A stretch of DNA of 64,000 nucleotides from Verrucomicrobiota bacterium (GTDB lineage: Bacteria > Verrucomicrobiota > Verrucomicrobiia > Limisphaerales > J093), in the NCBI GenBank assembly GCA_022710935.1, contig JAKLFY010000011.1, forward strand, positions 47,625 to 111,624, written 5' to 3'. The translations under genes were made by a program, and so were the position numbers. Under the pieces are notes generated by a model. The model saw only the letters and a program-made list of their open reading frames with translations, was not told the DNA's origin and did no database searches. Shown here piece after piece: positions 53,113 through 60,787 of this stretch; position 1 is the stretch's first letter; the number at the start of each line of letters is the position of its first letter.

Positions 53113-53328
53113 TGGACAACCTGCAGGGTGCTGCTCCCAAGCCGTCAACGTGTTCCGCCCAGCCGACGACGGATCTCGGAGGCGAGACGGTCTTCGGTGC
53201 ATTCCCCTACCAGAGCGGCGATCGGGGTGTTGGCGAAGGCAGTGCATCTGGAGGTTGGCGGTGGAAATCGAGTATGCGCCGCGTTCGGGCACGCGGCCTG
53301 CTACACCGGCAATCTCCACCCGTTGTAG

Positions 53329-53348
53329 GCCCGGTGCCCTCACCGGGC
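53329..53348. repeat. Short hairpin in an intergenic region
   Basis: GCCCGGTG and CACCGGGC enclose CCCT. It is the only other structure in the 384-base gap before the oxidoreductase gene. Frames in this gap are open on both strands but show no protein character. Confidence 0.5.
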
Positions 53349-53431
53349 GACAGAACACCGACAACAACCACATGCACCGTCGCAAAAGGGGTTGCCAGGC
53401 TCCCTTTCGCGCCTAAGCTAAGGCCTGTCCT

Positions 53432-54679
53432 ATGATCTCAACGCACATCACCCGCCGCGGTTTTCTGAGGAGCACCGCCTCCGCCATTGTCGCCAGTCAA
53501 ACCTTGATCGCCCGCGCCCACGGGGCGGAAGCCATCCCCGGGTTCGACCAGACGAAGACCGATGCGGATCAGAGCAAGCCGTGGGAGCCATTCAGCGACC
53601 GCAAGGTCAGGGTTGGCCTGGTCGGTTATGGTCTGTGCCAGTTCTCGGCCGCTTTCGATTTCCAGAACCATCCCAACGTCGAGGTTGTGGCGGTGAGCGA
53701 TTTATTCCCGGACCGCTGCGCCGCACTGGCCGAACATGTCAAGTGTTCGAAGACCTATCCGTCCCTCGAAGAAATGGTCAAGGACGACCGGATCGAGGCG
53801 ATTTTTGTCGCCACGGACGCGCCGTCGCACGCCCGGCATTGCATCGAGGTGCTCAATCACGGCAAGCACGTGTGCACGGCGGTTCCGGCGTTCCGGGGCG
53901 ACATCGAAGACGCGGAGAGGCTGCTGGCCTGTGTGAAAAAGAACGCCGGGCTTGTCTACGCGATGTTCGAGACCTCCGTTTTTCACGACGATTTGTACGC
54001 GATGGAGAAGCTGTACGCGGCGGGTGTTTTTGGCCACATCGTCTATTCCGAGGGGGAATACTGCCATCCGCACTCCCTGGGGGCGCCTTCGCTCGGCTCG
54101 TACAAGGACTGGCGCAAGCACGGTTGCCCGATGTGGTATCCCACACACGCCACCGCTTACTATGTCGGAGTCACACACGGGAGTTTCGTTCAGGTGAGTT
54201 GCCAGGGAACAGCCGCGTTCGATCCGAGCGCGCGCCAACCCAATCGCATCGGCAACATCTTCAAGTCCGAGGTCGGGCTGTTCCGAACCTCCGAGGGAGG
54301 GCTCTGCCGCATCATCATCTGCGGTTCCCAGGGGGAATACCTCGAAGCGGGCCGGATCCGGGGGGAGTACGCCGGTTACGACTGGCATAATGGGCGGGCG
54401 GACGGCTTCGTGGGCGACGCTGCCGGACAGCAACGTCTCAAGGAGGCGATGGCACGGGGCGTGCCGCGAAAGAAATACGCCCTGCCGCCCGGTGTGGCTC
54501 CGGGCGGGCATGGCGGATCGCACGGCTATCTGGCGGACGATTTCATCGATGCGATCCTGCGCGGGCGCAAACCGGCGGTCGACGTGATCGATGCGCTGAA
54601 CATGACCGTTCCCGGTTACTACGCGCATCTCTCAGCCGTGAAGGACGGCGAGACGCTGAAGATCCCGCGGTATTCCTAA
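53432..54679 (+). CDS. Tat-exported Gfo/Idh/MocA-like protein lacking the catalytic Lys
   Basis: A 415-residue protein with a Tat-type leader (RRGFLRSTASAIVASQTLIA). The Rossmann part is KVRVGLVGYGLCQFSAAFDF. The position of the usual EKP motif reads HVCTAVPAFRG, so the catalytic Lys is absent. The C-terminal domain contains EGEYCHPHSLGAPSLGSYKDW, then YPTHATAYYVGVTHG with conserved His residues. The fold and export match the family; without Lys it may bind sugar-nucleotide ligands, use another residue, or have changed chemistry. It is convergent with a second Gfo/Idh/MocA gene, the two stops overlapping by four bases. Confidence 0.9.
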   Translation: MISTHITRRGFLRSTASAIVASQTLIARAHGAEAIPGFDQTKTDADQSKPWEPFSDRKVRVGLVGYGLCQFSAAFDFQNHPNVEVVAVSDLFPDRCAALAEHVKCSKTYPSLEEMVKDDRIEAIFVATDAPSHARHCIEVLNHGKHVCTAVPAFRGDIEDAERLLACVKKNAGLVYAMFETSVFHDDLYAMEKLYAAGVFGHIVYSEGEYCHPHSLGAPSLGSYKDWRKHGCPMWYPTHATAYYVGVTHGSFVQVSCQGTAAFDPSARQPNRIGNIFKSEVGLFRTSEGGLCRIIICGSQGEYLEAGRIRGEYAGYDWHNGRADGFVGDAAGQQRLKEAMARGVPRKKYALPPGVAPGGHGGSHGYLADDFIDAILRGRKPAVDVIDALNMTVPGYYAHLSAVKDGETLKIPRYS

Positions 54680-56010
54680 AGCGCATAGCCCGGGCGGTAG
54701 GGCGGATTGATGAACTGATCCGCCTCCGGGCAATGCGGGAACCGCATGTTGACGGCGTCCCATTCGAGTTTCTGGTTCATGCGGATGGCGATGTTTCCCA
54801 GGAGCACGACCTCGGTGAGATGGGCGGCGTGATCGGCCAAGTTGGAGCCCGCGGGTTGGCCGCCCCGACACGCATCGAGGAACTCTTTCCAATGCCCGAC
54901 CGAGCGCGGGAGCTTCTGGGGCGGGCGTCCGAACTCCTTGCGCTTGCTTTCGGGGATCAGGCGGTCGCGCAGCATGATCCCCTTGTCGCCCACGTACATG
55001 GTGCCGTCGTTCACCGCGAACTCGGCGTCGGGATCGAGTTCTTCGGGCCGGGGCGGGCGCATGCCTCCGTCATACCAGAAGATGCTCAGCGGTCCGTGCG
55101 TGTCGCTGGCTGCGAACCTGTAATGAGTGATCGAAGCCAGGGGCGCGGTTTCGCTGCTGATCTCCTTGGGCCGCTGCCAGTTGGTCGAGCAGGCCTCGAC
55201 GCTGACCGGGTCGCCAATCTTCATGGCCTTGAAAATGGCGGAGAACTCGTGGCAGCCGATGTCGCCGAGCACGCCGGTGCCGAAATCCCACCAGCCACGC
55301 CATGCAAACGGGTGATAGCAGGGATGATAGGGGCGCATGGGAGCGGGGCCGATCCAGAGATCCCAATCGAGATGCGCAGGGCAGGGCGGGGTCTCTTTGG
55401 GGCGTGGCACGCCGCGCAGCGAGATGTCCGGATTCCGATTGGACCAGGCGTGGACTTCCTTGAGTGTGCCGATGGCGCCGGCCCAGATCATCTCGGCGAC
55501 GCGGCGGGCCTCTTCGCCGGCCTGGCCGAAATTGCCCATTTGGGTGGCGACCTTGGTTTCGCGGGCGATCTGGCCGAGCATGCGGGCTTCATAGACGCTG
55601 TGGGTCAGCGGCTTTTGGCAATGGACATGTTTGCCCAACTTCATCGCCATCGACGCCACGACGGCATGCACGTGGTCGGGCGTGGCGATCGTCACGGCGT
55701 CGATGTCTTTCTGCGTCTCGAGCATCTTGCGGAAGTCGCTGTAGAGCTTGGCCTGCGGATACTTCTTCGCGTTTGCAGCCAGCGCGTTCGCGTCGGGATC
55801 GCACAGCGCCACGATATTCTCCCCCGCCTGGGCGCACGAGGCCACGTCGCCCGCTCCCATCCCTCCGACACCGATCCCGGCGATGTTGAGTTTCCGTGAA
55901 GGGGGGATTTGACCTTGCCCCAGCACGTGACGGGGCGCGACGGTGACAGCCGTGGCAAGGACGGAGGCGGTTTTGAGAAAGCTGCGGCGGGATGGCGAAC
56001 GCGGATTCAT
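54676..56010 (-). CDS. Tat-exported Gfo/Idh/MocA-family oxidoreductase
   Basis: A 444-residue protein. The leader SRRSFLKTASVLATAVTVAP carries twin arginines. The Rossmann motif is LNIAGIGVGGMGAGD, and the catalytic motif is CQKPLTHS, with Gln in place of the usual Glu of EKP but Lys kept. The C-terminal domain has WDLWIGPAPMRPYHPCYHPF and WDFGTGVLGDIGCHEFSAIF. This resembles the periplasmic group that oxidises glycosides at C3, like the gene at 29521, but here no DUF1080 neighbour exists. The start chosen is the ATG at 56010, with GAGAGGAAG upstream. The stop overlaps that of the convergent paralogue. Confidence 0.92.
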   Translation of the reverse strand: MNPRSPSRRSFLKTASVLATAVTVAPRHVLGQGQIPPSRKLNIAGIGVGGMGAGDVASCAQAGENIVALCDPDANALAANAKKYPQAKLYSDFRKMLETQKDIDAVTIATPDHVHAVVASMAMKLGKHVHCQKPLTHSVYEARMLGQIARETKVATQMGNFGQAGEEARRVAEMIWAGAIGTLKEVHAWSNRNPDISLRGVPRPKETPPCPAHLDWDLWIGPAPMRPYHPCYHPFAWRGWWDFGTGVLGDIGCHEFSAIFKAMKIGDPVSVEACSTNWQRPKEISSETAPLASITHYRFAASDTHGPLSIFWYDGGMRPPRPEELDPDAEFAVNDGTMYVGDKGIMLRDRLIPESKRKEFGRPPQKLPRSVGHWKEFLDACRGGQPAGSNLADHAAHLTEVVLLGNIAIRMNQKLEWDAVNMRFPHCPEADQFINPPYRPGYAL

Positions 56011-56172
56011 GGTATCATCTTCCTCTCGGAGGTTATGGTCTGTTCGCGCCGAGTGTATGTCGTTGGATTCGCAGGTCAAACATAGACGCGAATAAAGCTA
56101 CGCCGGCCCGGACTGTCTCACCGTCCGACACCCGGATCCGCGCGCCATCGCGGTTGAGCTGCATAGTCAACC

Positions 56173-57510
56173 TCACTCCAACACGCGCGCCATCGTCTCC
56201 GCCACCACGGCGGATCCCGCCGCATTGAGATGCGTGTCGAAACGCGGATTGAAAAGGAGGGCCTCGCGCGTTCGCGTCGCCTCGATGAGCGCCGGCGTCA
56301 GATCGCAGAACCGCAGCCCGCGCGCTTGGACGATCTCGCCCAGATGATCGGGCAGATCGGTGGGCTGCCAGAGCCGGACTTGTTCCGGAGCCTGCTCGGT
56401 AAAATCGAGCCGGCCCTGCCAGACTCGGAGAGGAGCAGGAAGATAGAACAACCAGGCTTCGAGCCCGCGCTCCCGCGCCCAGCCGCTGTAGCGGACGAGA
56501 AAGTCATCGAGCGCCTCGCGCAGCCTCGGATTGATGTCCGACGCGGCGACCGGCACACTGCCGAAGTCGACTGCGATGCGTTTCCCGGCCACATCAAGGC
56601 AAGCGTCGGGGCCAGGGGTGGCGGCGGGCACGGCGTGCGGGACGGGGCGCAGGACCAGGTCGCAGATGGCGCGGAGCAATGAGCATTGGGGCTTGGGTTG
56701 GCCGGACGGGCGCTTCCCGGTTTGCTGGAACCATCGCAGCCGATGCGACTCGACTTCGAGATCCTGGAGGTCATTCCCCTCGAAGAACATGATCGCCACC
56801 CGTCGGGTCGAGGGTGCCTGGCCATACATCTCGAGGTAGTGCAGTTGGGTCAACGGACCGGTATGGCTCACGCCGAGATTCTTCACCCGCAGGCCCAGCC
56901 GCCGGCCCAGCAAGCTCGTAAACAGCAGATCCTCCGGCAGGAAACCGAGCTCCGTGAAGGAGTCGCCGGCGACCGCCATGTCCCAATCCGCCAGTCCCGC
57001 GGGATTCCTGAAGCCCTGCGCATCGTAGTGCACCGTGATTTCGAGTTCATCGGCGTAAAGATCCTCCCCGATGCCCAACTCCCGCAGCGTGTGCTCGATC
57101 ACCCGTCCCTTCCACCGCTCGGGTCCGGGGCGGCGGAAGAAGACATCGCCCGTCAGGACGGTGGGTTTTCGGTAATAAGGAGGCAGCCGGCGCAAGGTCG
57201 CTTCGGTCTTGCGGAAATCGAATCGGATCCAGCGGCCCAGACATTCGGCGGCCCCCAGCCCAAGCACGGAGAGACTGATTCCCAGGGCCAGCCCCGCCGA
57301 GGCGCGGGCAATCGGCGGGCGATAGGTGACCCAGCCCAACAGGATGAAAATGCACCCGCTTTCGACCAGCGGGTCTCTCAACGACAGCCAGCAGCCCGCC
57401 AGATCGAGAAAGCAGGTCGGCACCAGGCCCAAGCCCACCAACAGAGCGCCCGCGATGACGTGCAGACCCCGATGCAGGCGCCGACTGTGCATCGCGGCCG
57501 CCTTCTCCAT
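56173..57510 (-). CDS. Membrane-anchored SGNH/GDSL-type hydrolase
   Basis: A 445-residue protein with several hydrophobic segments in the first about 90 residues (HVIAGALLVGLGLVPTCFL, SGCIFILLGWVTY, AGLALGISLSVLGLGAAE). A periplasmic SGNH hydrolase domain follows. Block I is MAVAGDSFTELGF (Ser184 in GDSF). An FEGNDLQDLE segment may supply the Asn block. The C-terminal RFDTHLNAAGSAVVAE gives the Asp-x-x-His-like pair. Such enzymes act as esterases or acetyl-transfer partners on cell-surface glycans. The start ATG overlaps the end of a 103-bp palindromic element, so translation may really begin at Met7 (57492). Confidence 0.82.
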   Translation of the reverse strand: MEKAAAMHSRRLHRGLHVIAGALLVGLGLVPTCFLDLAGCWLSLRDPLVESGCIFILLGWVTYRPPIARASAGLALGISLSVLGLGAAECLGRWIRFDFRKTEATLRRLPPYYRKPTVLTGDVFFRRPGPERWKGRVIEHTLRELGIGEDLYADELEITVHYDAQGFRNPAGLADWDMAVAGDSFTELGFLPEDLLFTSLLGRRLGLRVKNLGVSHTGPLTQLHYLEMYGQAPSTRRVAIMFFEGNDLQDLEVESHRLRWFQQTGKRPSGQPKPQCSLLRAICDLVLRPVPHAVPAATPGPDACLDVAGKRIAVDFGSVPVAASDINPRLREALDDFLVRYSGWARERGLEAWLFYLPAPLRVWQGRLDFTEQAPEQVRLWQPTDLPDHLGEIVQARGLRFCDLTPALIEATRTREALLFNPRFDTHLNAAGSAVVAETMARVLE

Positions 57511-57611
57511 GAACCGTGGTTCCGTAGTCGCGGACGTGAGTCCGCGCCATCTCGCTCCGTCGAAGGCAGGAATCAGCGCCGACTCACGTCGGCGGCTACA
57601 AACCGGTTCAT
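57509..57611. repeat. 103-bp palindromic element at the hydrolase start codon
   Basis: The ends ATGAACCGTGGTT and AACCGGTTCAT are imperfect inverted repeats. Inside, CGCGGACGTGAGTCCGC and GCCGACTCACGTCGGC form further palindromes. The element includes the start codon of the hydrolase gene on the minus strand. Confidence 0.8.
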
Positions 57612-57806
57612 GGTCTCCGTGCGCATCCAACCGTTGAATGTCAACGCTCCCGATTGCCGTCGCCTGGTTCCCCTTGCCCCTGAAGCGAACGACGAACGCT
57701 CGAGCCAACGCCTTGACTCGCCCGTCGCGCGCAGGGGTGCGGATGTGGATTGGCTGCTCGCTCTCGGCGCCCATTCTAATGGTCTGCAAAGCGTCGCCGC
57801 ATGTGG

Positions 57807-58931
57807 CTACAACACTTCCCGGATGCGGAAGTACTTTGTGGCTTCAGTCACCTCGAATTCCTGGACGACGAAGTCATCGGTCGCCTCGAAGGGATCGCCA
57901 AAAGACGTCCAGTCCTGCAAGTTAGGAGAAACGTCCAGTTGGTACTTTCTGCCCAGTACGACAGTCATCCGAACGCTGACTCTGCTCACGGCAACGGACA
58001 GCGACGGCGCGAAGGGAGGAGGGGCGATCAACACCTGTGTGTTGGCGGAGTAACCGCGGCCCGGATTGTCGATGACAACCTGCTCGAGGACGCCGCGCTT
58101 CACCACGGCATGAACAGCCGCGTCCTTCCCCGAGGCGTCTCGGATCTGCACGAAGGGGGGTGGACTGTCCGGGTAGCCGCATCCGGGATCGATGAGATCG
58201 ACGCCCACAAGGAAGCCGTTGACCACTTGGGCGGTCGCGGTTGCACGGCGTGCGACGTTGCAGAACAGGGGATGGCTGAGCGTGGCTTGGATCTTCAACC
58301 CTGAGCCGCTCAACCGGCCGTCCACCCCGCGGCCCACCAGGAAATCAACAGTATCCCCGGCCGCCAACTCGAACGTGTTCGTGTAGCCGGTTGCCGAACG
58401 CGCAGCCAGAAACTCGCTGAACACCTCCGCATCGTTCACAACCACATGAAGGTCGGTGTCTCCCGATCGATCCCCGTCCAGGTAACCGCGCACGGCGCTC
58501 TCGATCCGATAGCTGCCGTCGCCGTCGCCGGGCACGGTGAATCGGATCCCCCCGAAATTCTGGGGCGTCCCGTCCACGCCGGCGACGAAATAGAGCGTGC
58601 CTGGAGGGTAGACGCCCTGACCGGAGTCGTGAATGCTGGTATTGGCCGTCGCATTGTACACGACCAAGGGAGGCACGATCCACGAGTCCAATCCCCAGAC
58701 CTGGACGGGCACGCCGTTCTCGTGCACGACGGTCGCAGGAACCGAGAGAAGGGTGAAGGGACCCGTGACGGTCGACTTCCATCCGTAGCTCCAGACGCCG
58801 TTTGGATTCTTCGCCGCGTCGAAGCTCTGGGACACGTCGTAGACGATGTTGTCCGCGGGAACCTGGGCTTCACTCGCACCGAAAAGTCCAAAGGCCATCA
58901 GTAGTCCCGATGCAGTCCTTGTGATGTTCAT
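57807..58931 (-). CDS. Secreted protein with two beta-rich modules, unknown
   Basis: A 374-residue exported protein (signal ITRTASGLLMAFGLFGASEA). The first module begins NIVYDVSQSFDAAKNPNGVW and runs to about residue 225, with YRIESAVRGYLDGDRSGDTD. It resembles a carbohydrate-binding or PEP-CTERM-associated sandwich, but no sorting signal is seen. The second region has RATATAQVVNGFLVGVDLID and PGRGYSANTQVLIAPPP, a repeat type common in Verrucomicrobia secreted proteins. The end YQLDVSPNLQDWTSFGDPF is the module seen at the C-termini of other exported proteins in this window. Function unknown, probably extracellular. Confidence 0.75.
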   Translation of the reverse strand: MNITRTASGLLMAFGLFGASEAQVPADNIVYDVSQSFDAAKNPNGVWSYGWKSTVTGPFTLLSVPATVVHENGVPVQVWGLDSWIVPPLVVYNATANTSIHDSGQGVYPPGTLYFVAGVDGTPQNFGGIRFTVPGDGDGSYRIESAVRGYLDGDRSGDTDLHVVVNDAEVFSEFLAARSATGYTNTFELAAGDTVDFLVGRGVDGRLSGSGLKIQATLSHPLFCNVARRATATAQVVNGFLVGVDLIDPGCGYPDSPPPFVQIRDASGKDAAVHAVVKRGVLEQVVIDNPGRGYSANTQVLIAPPPFAPSLSVAVSRVSVRMTVVLGRKYQLDVSPNLQDWTSFGDPFEATDDFVVQEFEVTEATKYFRIREVL

Positions 58932-59131
58932 GCGATTCGGTCCTTTGCTGTTGATTTCATCCCGGATTCCTCTGAAGCACGGTGAATCCTCCTCGAAAGC
59001 ATGCGCGTTTCAAGGACTATTTAGCCCGTTTTCCATCGCGGTTTTTGCTGGCTCGGGGCGCGTGCGACTGGTAGCCTTACGGTCATCGGAAGCTTCCACG
59101 CCATGTCGGGCGCACGTTGGCTGAGCGAATT

Positions 59132-59950
59132 ATGAAGACGCACATGTTTCAGTGGCCAAGAACACTTTCCCGGCGTGAGTGCCGGTCTGGTTTCACCCTG
59201 ATCGAACTGCTGGTCGTTATTGCGATCATCGCGATATTGGCGGGCATGCTGTTGCCTGCGTTGTCCCGGGCCAAGGAGAAGGGCAAATCGATCCGCTGTC
59301 TGAGCAACGTGCGGCAGATGTGCCTGGGCTATTTCCTGTACGCGGATGATCACAACGACGAAGTGGTGACGCTGTATCTGTTTCAGACGGCGCCGGCCGG
59401 GTCGTTTTATCCGGGGGGTGTCACCTGGTGGGTGGACATCCTGCGTCCCTATTTGCAGGGGACGAATGTGACTGTGTGTCCGAGCATCAGGGGAGGCGTT
59501 GCGGGCACCGCCGGCGGTCCGGGGGGCCTGGGCGTCTCGCTGAGTCATCCGGAGCTTTCGGCGTGGTCGACGGATTGGTGCCCGAAGCTCTCCGCCATGA
59601 AGAACCCGGTCAAGAAGGTGCCGTTTGTCGACTCGGGCCTGATTGCCAACCCGCGCGAGCGCGATCCGGACAATTGGGTCGAGGTGTCGAAGCAGCAATC
59701 TCTCTATTGGCGCGTGCCGACCAATCGAGGCTATTACGACGACGATCCGCAGCGTCCGGTCGGGCGCCATCTCAAGCGCTGCATGGCCGGGTTCGCCGAC
59801 GGCCACGGCGAGGCGCTTCGAGTCAGCGCGCTCGGCCTTCAGCATTTTCCGGGGAGGACCGCGGGCGGCCAATCGGCCACGGGCATGTCCTGGCTGGGCG
59901 GCAACAATCTGTATGATGACCGTTGGATGTGGTCCTTTGCTTCCGATTAG
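59132..59950 (+). CDS. Prepilin-like protein with H-x9-DG type C-terminus
   Basis: A 272-residue protein with a type IV prepilin leader. Cleavage would follow Gly20 in RSG-FTLIE (Glu at +5), and the hydrophobic helix is [20 protein letters not shown]. The globular part includes [20 protein letters not shown] and ends with [14 protein letters not shown] and a Trp-rich tail. This is the major pilin-like family expanded in planctomycetes and verrucomicrobia. Members may be pseudopilins or surface proteins rather than true pili. Two starts are possible; ATG 59132 puts five fewer residues before the leader. Its TAG stop is the first three bases of repeat family W. Confidence 0.92.
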   Translation: MKTHMFQWPRTLSRRECRSGFTLIELLVVIAIIAILAGMLLPALSRAKEKGKSIRCLSNVRQMCLGYFLYADDHNDEVVTLYLFQTAPAGSFYPGGVTWWVDILRPYLQGTNVTVCPSIRGGVAGTAGGPGGLGVSLSHPELSAWSTDWCPKLSAMKNPVKKVPFVDSGLIANPRERDPDNWVEVSKQQSLYWRVPTNRGYYDDDPQRPVGRHLKRCMAGFADGHGEALRVSALGLQHFPGRTAGGQSATGMSWLGGNNLYDDRWMWSFASD

Positions 59951-59994
59951 CCCGCATGTTTCATGGAGTCGTGACCGCCGCCAAGCCGAAGCCC
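59948..59994 (+). repeat. Dispersed repeat family W, copy 2, starting at a stop codon
   Basis: The sequence begins TAGCCCGCATGTTTCATGGA and ends CCAAGCCGAAGCCC. It matches the copy at 2955 and again starts with the stop codon of the preceding gene. Confidence 0.8.
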
Positions 59995-60031
59995 TGAGAG
60001 GTTGACCAGTGCGGGCCCGGGAGACCCCGAC

Positions 60032-60676
60032 ATGAAGAAGCAAACACGAGACATTCTGATTGGCGGCCTGCTCGTCTGTGCCGCTGTCGTTTCGTTGCGT
60101 TCGGCTTTCTTTGGGGGCTCGCCAAAGATCGAGTTGGGCACCTACCAGGCGCTGGGCGCGGTGACCGCTGAGGAAACGGCGAAGCTCTTGGGGACAAAGG
60201 GGCGGGTGCTGGTCATCGCCCGTGATACAGGGGCCGACAAGAATCCGTCCGTGGAGGCCGAGTTGGCGGCATTCGAACAGACACTGAAGAAGCATGGGGG
60301 ACTGCGCCAGGTCACCGAGCGGTTTGTGGCGACCCCGATGCTGATGATGGCGACCGGCGGCAGCGTTCCCCCAGACCGGCTGACGGAGGCGCTGGCGGCC
60401 CACACCGACATCGGCGCCCTTGTTCTGTTCTGCGCTTTCCCACCCCTGGCCGATGCGGACCTCGATGCGCTCAGGAAGCGGGGTGTCAAGACCGTCGTGG
60501 TTTCCTCGTTTCGTCCGGAGTATGCCCGTCTTATGGAGCAGGGGATCATCAGCCTCGCGATTGTTCCGAGGCCCGAGCCCCCCCCGGCGGGGGCGCCGCA
60601 ACCGCGGACCCTGCGCGAGCTATTCGATCAGGACTACGCGATTCTCGCACCGCAGGATGGGGTGAGCGGCGGCTGA
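60032..60676 (+). CDS. Membrane-anchored protein of unknown function
   Basis: A 214-residue protein with an N-terminal membrane helix (ILIGGLLVCAAVVSLRSAFFG) and a soluble domain of alternating beta strands and helices (KGRVLVIARDTGADK, DIGALVLFCAFPPLADADLD, GVKTVVVSSFRPEYARLM). The layout resembles one lobe of a periplasmic-binding or NAD-binding fold, but no family signature is visible. A Pro-rich stretch near the C-terminus ends the domain. It follows the prepilin gene by 81 bases (repeat W) and may share its transcript. Start ATG 60032 was chosen because the ten residues upstream would precede the anchor without purpose. Confidence 0.65.
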   Translation: MKKQTRDILIGGLLVCAAVVSLRSAFFGGSPKIELGTYQALGAVTAEETAKLLGTKGRVLVIARDTGADKNPSVEAELAAFEQTLKKHGGLRQVTERFVATPMLMMATGGSVPPDRLTEALAAHTDIGALVLFCAFPPLADADLDALRKRGVKTVVVSSFRPEYARLMEQGIISLAIVPRPEPPPAGAPQPRTLRELFDQDYAILAPQDGVSGG

Positions 60677-60728
60677 CGCGCCGACGGAGGAAACGGGGCG
60701 CGCCTCAGACAGAACCCCAATCATGCTG

Positions 60729-60785
60729 ACTTCTCTTGCGAACTCCGGCTTTGCGGCGGCAAAAAGTGTGAGAAATGCAGGCCAG
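60729..60785 (-). repeat. Dispersed repeat family X, copy 2
   Basis: On the minus strand, six bases after the stop of the propeller gene, it reads CTGGCCTGCATTTCTCACAC and continues with TTTTTGCCGCCGCAAAGCC. It is co-linear with 15990-16047. Confidence 0.8.
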
Positions 60786-60787
60786 GG

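Noticed and set aside
59021..60601. 526-codon minus-strand frame over the prepilin gene
   Set aside because: The plus strand carries an exact prepilin leader; the minus frame lacks any domain.
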